Shown: positions 47,787 through 57,738 of the stretch, piece by piece
How positions within the stretch are numbered: position 1 is the first letter of the stretch
How the letters are laid out: each line of letters opens with the position of its first letter
Assembly: GCA_036872755.1 (NCBI GenBank)
Contig: JAVHNS010000006.1
Coordinates: forward strand, 1,860,001-1,924,000
DNA length: 64,000 nt
Origin: Orbilia blumenaviensis
Taxonomy: Eukaryota > Ascomycota > Orbiliomycetes > Orbiliales > Orbiliaceae
Direction of reading: 5' to 3'
Notes under the pieces: generated by a model
What the model was told of the DNA's origin: nothing
Databases searched by the model: none
The model's input: only the letters and a program-made list of their open reading frames with translations
Program-made: the position numbers and the translations under genes

Positions 47787-49413
47787 ATGACACGCTCTTT
47801 TCTGAACAACGCGTTTTTCGTTTCGTCTCTCCTTGCCTTTTACGCAGACCCCGTGCATTCGTCATACCACAACCAACACCGCCATGCGCGTCGTACCAAT
47901 GCACTGAACAAGCGATCTGTGCCTACGTATGACGGCTGGTCACTGACGTTCTCTGATGACTTTACCGGTGCCGCCAATACTCTACCGTCCAGTTCGAACT
48001 GGCTCTGGGATCTTGGCACTTCCTATCCGGGAGGGCCGTCTAACTGGGGTACCGGAGAAATTCAAACATATGTTAAATCCACTAGTAACTCGTACCTGGA
48101 CGGGGAAGGAAACTTGAACATTGTTCCTATTAAAAGCGCTTCGGGAGCCTGGACCTCGGCCCGTATGGAGTCTGTAGGAACGTACCGATGCGTTCCTGGT
48201 AGACAGCTTCTTATCGAAGCGAATATCAAGTTACCTGACACGCCCACTTCCTCACAATGGGGTATCTGGCCGGCATTCTGGACTATGGGCTCCGCCTTTA
48301 GGAACAACGGCTATTCTGGCTGGCCGTATACTGGGGAGTTGGATATTTTGGAGGCGGTGAACGGACAGGGTGTTGGATACAATACTATTCATTGCGGTGT
48401 GTACCCTGGAGGTGTGTGTAACGAGCCTAATGGGATAGGCTACACCTCTCCCTTTACGAAGGGTGAATTTCATAAGTTTAGTTTGTTGCTTGACCGAACT
48501 GCTAGCAGGTGGCAAGATGAATATATCAGCTGGCAGAGAGATGGCGTCGAACAATTCAGAGTTTGGGGATCTCGAATCGGAGATGAATATGTAAGCACAT
48601 ATCTCCTAAACTATACATCACCGGGGCCTGAACTAATAGGAACTGTAGACATGGGGAAATTTGACCCACCTTCCAATGTTCATTCTCCTCGATGTCGCAA
48701 TTGGAGGTGCCCTCCCCAACGCCATCGCTGGGTTTTGGACTCCAACTGCAGATACAATTGGTGGTCTTGACAGTGCAATGATTATTGATTATGTCGCTGT
48801 CTATAACTCACTGGGTAATACTACCACACTGAACACTTCCTCTACCACTACCACCACCACTACCACTACCACTACCACTACCCGAACTTCGACTTCAAGC
48901 ACGACCAGTAAGATAACAAGTCAGAGTAGTGCCGTTCCCACGACCAAACCAAGTACATCTGTAAGCAAAACTACGAGTGCGGTCAAGACAACAGCGAAGA
49001 CGACAACCACAACTGTGAAGACAACTACGAAAACTACCACCAAGACCACTGCAAAGACCACGCCGAAGACCACCACAAAGACAACTGCTAAGACAACTGC
49101 TAAGACAACTGCTAAGACAACTGCCAAAACTACGGCGAAAACAACTGCTAAGACAACCGCAAAGACCACAGCGAAAACGACCGCAAAGACCACAGCGAAA
49201 ACGACCGCAAAGACCACAGCGAAGACTACAGCTAAAACGACAGCCAAAACAACTGCTAAAACGACAGCCAAAACAACTGCTAAAACAACTGCCAAAACGA
49301 CAGCAAAGACAACCGCAAAGGCAGCTGCTAAGACTACTGCAAAGACCACCGCAAAGACAACACCAAGGACAACAGCGAGAACTACAGCAAAAACAACAAC
49401 AAGACGAGTCTAA
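47787..49413 (+). CDS. secreted GH16 endo-beta-glucanase-type enzyme with KTTA-repeat tail
   Basis: Two exons, 47787-48590 and 48649-49413, joined at phase 0 (58-bp intron, donor GTAAGC); 522 aa. The ATG at 47787 gives a signal peptide (FLNNAFFVSSLLAFYADPVHS), followed by a basic propeptide-like stretch. The GH16 domain covers ~45-325: LTFSDDFTG, NWGTGEIQTY, GIWPAFWTMGS, the catalytic motif ELDILE (two Glu as nucleophile and acid/base) and, across the splice, THLPMFILLDVAIGG. This subgroup usually cuts beta-1,3 or mixed-link glucans in fungal or plant walls. After a Thr-rich linker (~335-375) comes a tail of about thirty KTTA/KTTT units to residue ~520. The tail is very basic and Thr-rich, so probably O-mannosylated and wall-binding. 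No GPI signal. Confidence 0.92.
48985..49404 (+). repeat. 12-bp coding minisatellite (KTTA units)
   Basis: Tandem 12-bp units AAG-ACN-ACN-GCN inside the GH16 gene. Some blocks are identical at DNA level (ACAACTGCTAAG three times from 49082; a 24-bp block with ACCACAGCGAAA repeated at ~49164-49224), a sign of recent slippage or recombination. The same stretch is open on the minus strand because the codons leave no stops there. Confidence 0.9.
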
Positions 49414-50425
49414 AGCCCGTAAAATATATCACGCCTCCAATTTGGGCACAATGAACCATAAACCCAGCCATTCGGGCCTACAGCCCGGACTGATGATAAA
49501 ATCGGCACCGCCGACGCCGTCTACGTGTACAGCCATACCAATATATCCATATCACCAGTTACGTCCGCCCCAGGAAATTTCGCAATCACTCTTTTGCTGT
49601 ACGTAACGCATACGATTGGTACGTGCCATTTTGGCTCGACGTCTTGTCGTCTCTTTAGCGAAAACGAATATTTTCCTTGGGGGGTTTCTGCTTTTTATGT
49701 AAAATCCTTTTGAGCCTTGTTTTCGGAGTTCTCCCCGGTTAAATAGGTTTTTTTTCGTTGGTTAAGGATCTAGGCTGTGTGCGGGCTTCTGCTTACTTCA
49801 TTGTTTTGTCTTTCCATACCTGTACTATACCTAGCCACGTATAGGTTTAATATATAATCCTAGCATGTTTATTCTCCTGTGCGTTAGTATGCTTGCTGAG
49901 AAAAAGCTCGGGCCAATGAAGATGCATTTGGACCCTGAATTCCACGAGATTTCGATAATAGCCGGCCGAAAACGCCTGCAGGGATAGATACGAGGGGAGA
50001 ATGTCCGCTGATATATTCCTACTGAATTTGATTCTTGGTAGACCCTTTTCCAGTGACAATATCAAGGGTATGCTAGGGTCTGTTAGGGTCCGGATAGGTG
50101 AGTAGTCCGCTGATATTGTATAGGTATTATATTAGACAACTGCCAAGACAATCTTGGAGAAGGAGCCGCAGTCATGCAGGTTCCCGCCGACACGCCGACT
50201 TAACGACGAACGATGACTTCAGGTAACCAGTATAGGAACCTAAGTAAATTTCAATAGTATATAATGGGAAAAGATGTCACCTTTGGTAAGGGATTCTGAC
50301 ATCAACATCAGTAATAAAAATACCACACTCAACACATACACCCTATCCTTCTGGTGGATTCAAGACATTTCCTCAAAGACCTATTCAAAGCCTTTTAAAT
50401 ACTATTATATAAATTACGATACAAT
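49414..50425. other. intergenic
   Basis: No supported gene. Frames at 49525-49713 and 49847-50065 are short and unrecognised. Confidence 0.45.
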
Positions 50426-51208
50426 ATGAACATCCTCCTCTTGTCCCTCTTTGCTCTCCCCCCAGTTCTCGGGGACTGTGCCCGCTTCATTACCTCTGAT
50501 GGCTGGGACGCAAAACTTAGTGGCTCGCCCGGTACCGAATGGCTATTTGACAGTCCTCCTGCCCAAGTATCAAATTACACAACATGTACCGAGGATTTCC
50601 GTGCAGTCAACGAAGGCACTGAACGGAGGTGCTTTGATAATTCGGCTCAATGCAAACTGATTGCGGAAGGTGGCGTATCAGCCTCTGCACGATTCAGTGT
50701 CCCACCTATCAACAATAACACCAAATCTCTCGAGGCTTTCTTTAATGTTGTCGCTGCAGCAGTCATGGTTAATCAGAAAAAGTCTGGGTTTATTGACCCA
50801 GTGTCAGCAAATTACCAGATTTGTGGAAGCATCAGGAATGAGTATGGAGAAGTCGGGACCGGTACTCCAGGGTACTGCTTGGAAATTGGTAGTACTGCGT
50901 GGATCGGATATGAACCACGTTATAGATGTGTGAATGGAACCGCACAAGATTGTAAGAATGGTCCGTACGAGAGTGGGCAAAATGTGGTGGTTTGTGGAGT
51001 TGCAGATTTGCCTGATGGGTCCCTAAGCTTGGTTGAAAATCGTACGATTGGCGAGGGTGCACGGAGATATACAGCAACGGATGCTAATCCGGCCATTCCT
51101 CGGGAGTGGACGTGCGATTACGAGTCGGTGGGGGTAACGGGATTTGAGGTTAAGCCGTCGTATTTTGGTCTTATAGGTCTAGCGATGATCATTCCGTTCG
51201 TTTTGTAG
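50426..51208 (+). CDS. secreted Cys-rich hypothetical protein (260 aa)
   Basis: A single exon, 260 aa. A clear signal peptide (NILLLSLFALPPVLG) is followed by DCARFITSDGWDAKLS. Eleven cysteines are spread through the mature part (for example TTCTEDF, RRCFDNSAQCKL, YQICGSIRN, GYCLEIGS, YRCVNGTAQDCKNG, WTCDYE), and several NxT/S sites are visible (NNNT, NGT, NRT), which fits an extracellular, disulfide-bonded, glycosylated protein. The extreme C-terminus is hydrophobic (YFGLIGLAMIIPFVL) and could be a GPI-attachment signal or a membrane anchor. I do not recognise a family. It sits in the gene-poor AT-rich stretch with the GH16 enzyme, so a wall- or host-interface role is possible but is inference. 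Confidence 0.78.
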   Translation: MNILLLSLFALPPVLGDCARFITSDGWDAKLSGSPGTEWLFDSPPAQVSNYTTCTEDFRAVNEGTERRCFDNSAQCKLIAEGGVSASARFSVPPINNNTKSLEAFFNVVAAAVMVNQKKSGFIDPVSANYQICGSIRNEYGEVGTGTPGYCLEIGSTAWIGYEPRYRCVNGTAQDCKNGPYESGQNVVVCGVADLPDGSLSLVENRTIGEGARRYTATDANPAIPREWTCDYESVGVTGFEVKPSYFGLIGLAMIIPFVL

Positions 51209-51645
51209 ATACAGAGATACCAGTACTACTTATAATTAATCGGGCAGTTATTGGTCCTGGGGCTTCTCCTTTTAAGTAGCATTAGAAATTATCGACGCAC
51301 AGTATTTCTATTCTTTCTTTGGGTTCAATAGTTTGATTAAAATACTTGTATCGACGCTAAAAGAAAAATAGGGCGAAGGAAACAATGTTGGGTACAAAGA
51401 ATATTGAAACAAATAGAGGATACCTGCGTACAAAAAGTAGTGCGCAGGTTCAGGAAAAGTGGATGAGGTACAAGAGACGGAAGGCGGATTTAGGAGGTGC
51501 ATGTGAGGATGGTTTCGTGTTAGGGGTCGTGGTGTATAGAAATTAAATGTGTATTTTCAATGGGAATAAGCATCCATCAACGTCAAATATTCTTCTCCGG
51601 AAAATTGCTTCAAAACCAAAACTTTGCCACGGTAAGCTAGCATTC
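51209..51645. other. intergenic, convergent 3' ends
   Basis: Between the secreted protein and septin stop codons; no feature beyond 3' sequence is visible. Confidence 0.45.
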
Positions 51646-53324
51646 TTAATTTCTTCTGCCAGTGCGTGCGGCAGAGCCTTGCATCTGCTCGAGCTCCATT
51701 TCCAAAGCTTTGATACTGTTTGTGGCGATAAAGTCAGCATATAACTAGGTTCCCACGGAAGGGGGAATTATAACGTACGCAGCGTGTGTAGCCTCCAAAT
51801 CCTTATTGAGGCGGTCGCGCTCCGAGATCAACTTCTGCTCCCATTGTCTGAATCTCTGCTCCTCGATCTTGACTTGCTCAGTGAAACGCTTCCTGAGGGC
51901 CTCCTCCTCTTCCTTGAACTTGGGGTTGTCGAGTTTTCTGGGCTTGCTCTCGCCAAACTTGCGAGTCTCCATCTGCTGAGCACGATAAACCTCATAGTGC
52001 TGCTCCTCGGTGGTGTGAATAAGATCCAACATATGTGTTCGGATCAGGATGCTTCGGAGCTTCTTGAAGTCGCAGTGGTCCTCATTCTCGACTTCGGCGA
52101 CACCCCAGCTGTATTGTCGGCCCTTGACGACACGGCCATCGGGGGTCTTCACATCCTTCTCACTACCAATAACAGCGAATGGCATGGCGGCCTGTAAGTT
52201 GGGGTTAGTGTGTGTTTAATAAACTATACTTCAATTAACACTTACCATCAAGCTGCGAGCATGCTGAGCGGCGGCTTCATCATCTTCCTCCACTGGTGGC
52301 TGGTAGATCTTGATACCCTGTGCTTCAATGACGGCACGGATTCTCTCCTTGAATCGCTGGAGGTCAGCGGGAGACAATGTGTCGGCCTTGGCAACTACTG
52401 GAATCAAATTAACGCGAGTGCATAGTCTCTTCATAACCTCAATATCCAATGGCTTCAAGGTGTGACCGGTTGGACGGATGAAGTACAAGCAGGCGTGAAC
52501 ACGGAGGTCGATCTTGTCGGTTCTGCGTGGCTGTTGTTCCTGCAACATATAGGATTCGTGCTGGTCGTCAAGGAACTCAATGATCGGCATCCAGGAGTCT
52601 CGGTTATTAACATAGTCTCCGAACCCAGGGGTATCGATGACAGTCAGGCGAACTATACAAGTCCGTTAAATTAAAGATCTCGAATGCATTAACTGGATTA
52701 TGCAGCGAACCTTTGAAGAACTTCTCCTCTAGCTCAGCCTTGGTGATTTCAATCTCGACAGTCTTGTCGACCTATTTTGCGACACAACGTTAGACACCCG
52801 AAAAATAAAACACCTCCGGAAGCCATCCCCGTACCTGCTTGGTGTGTCGCTTCTTATGGTCTGCATAGTTCTTGATTGTAGTCGAGAACAATGTGTTGAT
52901 GAATGTAGTCTTGCCTGTTCGAGGGGGTTTATTGATAAGCTGCGACATCCTGTAATTGAGCATTCCCGAAGCTTAGAACGAACCTAATCCGGATTCACCA
53001 GCAACCTGGAACGAGCATCTGTCAGTAATGGATAGTTAGGATAGAAGGTGGGATGGGAATAGCTCACCATAATCGTGAAGGCAGCTCCGCGCTTGGCCAC
53101 GATCTTGTGCCTATCAAACGGTATCTTGGGTCAACCAATTGCTCTTTTCTCTTAAATCGCATAATCTGAACTATCGATAAGGGCGCGTACCTTTGGTTTG
53201 GCAACTATAGAGAGGCATGTTAGCGGCTACGATATCTATTTAACGCGTTCAGAAGCCGAAAAAAGGAGCTACTCACGTTAGCGATACCGATGAGGTTCGC
53301 GGATTCCGATGTAGCAGGAGCCAT
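51646..53324 (-). CDS. aspC: septin, Cdc12/AspC group
   Basis: Nine exons: 53324-53277, 53204-53191, 53110-53068, 53005-52984, 52914-52835, 52771-52711, 52652-52246, 52191-51779, 51715-51646; 1158 nt, 385 aa, all phases closing. The N-terminus reads IGIANLPNQRHKIVAKRG, then the G1 P-loop GESGLGKT (residues 38-45), G3 DTPGFG (from 96), the septin run FLDDQHESYM, VHACLYFIRPTGHTLKP and G4 AKAD. The C-terminal segment (EEQRFRQWEQKLISERDRLN) is a coiled coil ending ARTGRRN. The IGIANLPNQRHKIV start, the short C-terminal coil and the total length point to the Cdc12/AspC group rather than Cdc3 or Cdc10. Septins form GTP-binding hetero-oligomeric rods and filaments at septa, hyphal tips and branch points. 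Exons 2 and 4 are 14 and 22 nt. Confidence 0.95.
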
Positions 53325-54817
53325 TGTGATGTGATGGTAAGCTAAAAGAGAGTGATACTATAAAACCTCAACAAAAGGCGATTGTGATGAGCTCAGGGCC
53401 GCTGGGGATGCAGTTCCGACGCGATAGAGGCTGGCGAGGAGATGGGTGATGGGAAGGTCGAGGAGGGTAAACTGGGGCAGGATCGTTTCAGGAGAAGGTG
53501 GATTGGTGTTGGTGCCAAATTTTGGGTGGAAAGGGGAAGGCACTTTAACTCTGCTTCAACGACCTCGCCTAGCAAATTCCCAGCGCAGGGACGACACCTC
53601 GCTAACAAAGCTCAGACGGGTTTAGGCTGGCCGACCAATAATATCAGACGAATCGAACCTCTCACTCTCCCCTCTAATTAACCCGGAACTACCACTTATA
53701 TAGTAATTATCTTGATATGGTATGTGTTCTATAATCGATATCAATGTCGGTGTCAGTCTTCGGAGGTTTTCGATGCAGAAGGCTAACTTGATGAACAGTA
53801 CGCAGATGAAGACCAACCGTTAACCCCGAGTCGATCAATATGGCATCGAGCTCTATTTAGGCCGCGAGCGAATTTCATACCTGCTTAACATACTCGGGTA
53901 TCCCATCCATTCAGTTGCCCAGACATACCAAACCGTGGTAAGCATGCGTGATCGTGCATGCATGTTGTATATTTCACTTATGTACTCTGTTACCCTACGT
54001 TTCTAGCTACCTAAGTACCCATTTTTCTATTGCATATTAATAATTACCTAGGTAGGTAGGTACCTATTACAAAAACTAAATTGTGGTAGATTTGATGCTC
54101 TTCTGCACTCCAATGCTAGATATCAACATAGGCACCTAATCACATCAATTTATGTCCATATACTTAGTTTCGGCACTACAGTACAAGTGGGAGTATTAAT
54201 CGATAGACACATCTGCATATGACCGGATCTGGTTACACAGGCGACCTAATTTCCAGGGCACGGCAACTGCCTCGTGCGATCTAATATATAATATCATTAT
54301 ATTATCTTCACGGTGTACCTGCAGTGAAGGATTTCAGATGAATGCGCATCTCGACTCGTACAGAACGAATTCAATTGAGTGGCCTCGTTCGAGCCAGCAC
54401 ATCTCCTCGCAGTTGAGCCCAATTGACGTCCAGGTAATTTTCACGGTATGCGTTATATATGCATATACGATACAACTGGTGACACAATGGAACGAGAGAG
54501 CTCGAGAACTCTGTAGCGCTACGTAGCTTGGCGCGGTTATTGTACTTTCGCCATATAAATCCGCTTACACGCCATATTGTTATTTGTGACCACTAGCCGG
54601 CCAGGTCGGGACCATACCAGCAGTTAACTTGGCCGTCCGTTGATAAATACCAACATAGATCCCAACAAAATGCAGTTTAAGTTTCCAGACTTATGTAACA
54701 AACTCATGTCATCTTTCATTCCGGCCAAATATCAATATCGTTGACAGGTATTATTATCATCCAGTCTAGCATTGACACTAAGGTATATCTATCCAAATCA
54801 GCTCCACCACCAAAATC
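53325..54817. other. 1.5-kb divergent spacer
   Basis: Between the septin start and the plus-strand 250-aa gene. It contains tandem TAGG-type units (cctaggtaggtaggtacc, 54047-54064), a 10-bp palindrome GTAGCGCTAC at 54513-54522, and directly after it CTTGGCGCG at 54527-54535, the same core as the palindromes near 45.2-45.7 kb. No gene is supported. Confidence 0.5.
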
Positions 54818-55663
54818 ATGGATCCGGACCAGCCACATCGTAGAGAGTGGTTTACAGGACCAGATCATATGCAATTTATGTACCCGCCTATAGATCGCCG
54901 AATTCCGAATGACGTGGATGCAGCGAAGGTCAACACTGCTATTCAGTTGGATGTTGAAAGAATTATGCGACAGAAGTCGGTGGGTCTGAGCAAAACACAA
55001 TCCGAGGCATTTGAATTTTTCAGGTAAGTCTCTTGAGATTTCCAGGGGTATTGGTACTTAACGGCAATATCCTGTATGCATATATATGCTTACTAACAAG
55101 CCCGGTCAAAATCTAGAGAAGTCATGTCCGATCTCCTGGCTATCTGCGTGAGCACACCTCATCTTCCGAAATGGATTGCCCAGACAACAGGGGGCGATAT
55201 AACTGTCCCGGCGCTCTTACAAGTGGCAGGCTTCCGAAAAGGATGGCCTCTTCGAAGGAGCTTCGCGGATCGAATCGAGATTGAGCATTACAAAAAGTTA
55301 TATAGATGGCTCAAGCGTATGGGAATCCCGCCGGCCACATGGCTCACCACAGGTAACCTGATTAAAACGGGAGGATTCGATTTAGGCGGCCCACTTACCT
55401 GGGCCGAGATTTTGAAAGTCGACCGCCAAAAGTTTACCCAAGATGAACTTGAATTCCTATATCCCGATGAATTCTGTAGAAAGCATGATTATACTCAGCG
55501 AGAGCTATACGAACCTGGAAGTCAAGATTTAGATCATACTACAAGCTTCGCTGAACGTCATGGTTTTGGAGGAGATGGTCACTACGAGGGCAGAGAACGA
55601 GTTCGTTTGGACACGCAGTACCTGTTTCCGGGAGGCCTTTTAGCATATATGAGGGCCCTTTAG
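54818..55663 (+). CDS. hypothetical fungal protein (250 aa)
   Basis: Two exons, 54818-55023 and 55117-55663, joined at phase 2 (donor GTAAGT; acceptor after AATCTAG), 753 nt, 250 aa. The junction restores FFREVMSDLLAICVS, so the two frames clearly belong together. The protein is mixed helical, with VERIMRQKSVGLSKTQSEAF before the junction and KLYRWLKRMGIPPATWLTTG and FTQDELEFLYPDEFCRKHDY after it, and a Gly/Arg-rich end (HGFGGDGHYEGRERVRLDTQ). No signal peptide, membrane helix or catalytic motif is seen. I do not recognise a family and propose no function. Confidence 0.68.
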
Positions 55664-56687
55664 AGGCATGATGACCAGGATAGCTGTTTTTTTATGGGAG
55701 TTTGTGGTCTCGTAAACCAGCCTCAACGAAGCAGAACAGGAGTTTGGGGGAACCTATAGATCTACCGGTCTGAAGCGTTAAGTGGTTACCTTGCCACCAA
55801 ACCTTCACATGATATGAGACTCTTGAACTGGGTGATAGACATACCCGACAAGACTTACCTATTCTTTAAAATTTTTTTCTTGCTTAAAATTTGGACATTT
55901 CCTTGCGTGCAGTTCTATCGCGCGATAGATAATATATATCCTTCCTCTTCCATGTATCTGCTTTTACAATAATATATACCGTAGGGGGTTTGGGTACTTT
56001 TCTAGGACTGCTTCCGAATATTAAAACATTTTAAAAAGAAATCGATTATCAAGCCGTCTTATTTTCTTCCAAATCGTTATTGATACTGTTTTAAGTTCCC
56101 TTTTTGCTATAAACCGTCTTGAGAAACCAGCCAAAACCCCGTACGGTATACACACCTATGAATAATACCTTGTTATACCATGTACGAAGTTCCAAACCGT
56201 GAGCACAGCCTCAGTAGACCTAAGGTTTCGCCTGGCAAGAAAATACAGCTGATATACGCATTTATGTGGCACAAGCATATGCCAGCGTAGCGAGAGTGCC
56301 AGTTGAAACAGGTATGATTGACTCTGGCAACCAATGGGAACCGCAGCTGCACGAGATAGTAATAGTCGGGCGCATGGAATGGTGTGTGTATATATTTTAT
56401 TTTTATTTTATTTTATTTTGACGTGGCAGATTCGAGCTGTCCTACAACAAGGCTGATATTATTGCCTGATTCAGGCAACATTTCCCTCCGGTCATAAATC
56501 AGAGGCCCCCCCGCAACTGAATTAACCAAGCTAGACCATCAACAACAACTATCTTATTCACGGGGTGAACTCTACCAGCTGACGTGAGTTAGGCTGAATT
56601 CTTGTATTAATTCTTCCACTGTCTGAAGCTCCTGTCGAAAATTTTTGAAACACGTCGCACAATAAATTGTATCGATCGACCTTCGCG
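55664..56687. other. intergenic
   Basis: Holds copy B of the 28-bp dispersed repeat (55710-55737) and a (TTTTA)-type tract at 56394-56420. Otherwise no feature is visible. Confidence 0.5.
55710..55737. repeat. dispersed 28-bp repeat, copy B
   Basis: Partner of 46786-46813, with 24 of 28 matches and only transition differences. Lies 46 bp after the stop codon of the 250-aa gene. Confidence 0.6.
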
Positions 56688-57377
56688 ATGGCTTCACCAT
56701 CCAACCAAGTCCCGATCGTGAATGAGGCCGATATTCGGCAGCTTCAGGCGAAACTCGAAGATGGTTTTAGATACATATTGTCAACAAAATCCGACGACGA
56801 ATCCACCAATTTTCTCGCTATACTTAAGTAGGGCTTTCGCTAGATCTTTGTTGTGGGTACAACCACGGACTAATGAACACCTTTTTATATGACCTTTAGA
56901 AAAATCAAGGACGATATTTCCGACCTTTGCAGAAAACACCCTCTACTTGCCACTTTCATATTGGCCGCACTAGCGGGACTAGCAGTTGCAGCAATAATTC
57001 CGGTCCTACTTGAACTCGCAGGGTTCAGCCTAATCGGTCCCGTCGAAGGAAGTTTTGCAGCAGCCTGGCAGGCATCGATCGGTGATGTTGCCGCCGGAAG
57101 TTTCTTCGCATGGCTCCAAAGCATTGGAATGGCACCTGCTATGGCTATGGTGACCGGCGGATTGGTCACATTTGCTGGGGTTCTCTGGGTTGAGCTGTCG
57201 CAGCCAGTTGTATGGGGACCTGCAGTTGGTGATGGTGGCTCTGGTAATGGAACCGCCCCAGGGCATTCAAACAGCGGTGGGTTGGGCCGAAGAGCATTGA
57301 ATCCCTTCCGTACATTGTGTGATGGATATCGCGTCGTTCGATACGGATTCAACGGCAAGACTAGATTTAGAGGGTGA
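56688..57377 (+). CDS. Ifi-6-16/ISG12-like small membrane protein (205 aa)
   Basis: Two exons, 56688-56827 and 56900-57377, joined at phase 2 over a 72-bp intron; 618 nt, 205 aa. Exon 1 encodes a short polar helix-prone N-terminus (VNEADIRQLQAKLEDGFRYI). Exon 2 holds a hydrophobic segment (LLATFILAALAGLAVAAIIP) and then a Gly/Ala-rich region, GFSLIGPVEGSFAAAWQASI followed by GDVAAGSFFAWLQSIGM. This matches the G-x(n)-G-S-x-A-A-x-W-Q-x-x-x-G-x-V-x-A-G-S-x-F-A-x-L-Q-S pattern of the Ifi-6-16 family (human IFI6/IFI27). Animal members sit in mitochondrial or nuclear membranes and affect apoptosis; fungal members have no firm role. The C-terminal 60 residues are Gly-rich and basic. Confidence 0.78.
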
Positions 57378-57738
57378 TTTGGGTCGGATTGAATGGTGCT
57401 GATGAATAAAGATATGGAGGAATGATATTGATTGGATAGAGGTGACAGCTTTCCAAGTGACTTACAATTTCAATTTACCTTAAATAAAATATACTATGCC
57501 ATCTGATCTCCTCCCCGCATCTACCCCTGTATTGAAGCCCAATGTGCATCCTATGATAAATGCGTTGACGTTGTGGTCATTTTCAGCCATCGAGACGAGA
57601 CCTCTTTCGGCTGTCGCAAAAAAGTCCAAAACTTTTTTAAGTTTGCGGCTCCAAATCTTCAAACTTTCAACCTCATCTTCAACCCCAGTCCAGTTGCTAG
57701 TTTCCTAGTCCCACGATGATGAGAAGATAGCGCACATC
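57378..57738. other. intergenic
   Basis: Short spacer that includes the promoter of PWP2. Small frames at 57480-57708 are not supported. Confidence 0.45.

Noticed and set aside
48921..49349. 142-codon minus-strand frame of Val/Ala/Phe repeats
   Set aside because: It is the exact antisense of the KTTA tail; the repeat codons leave no stops on the other strand.
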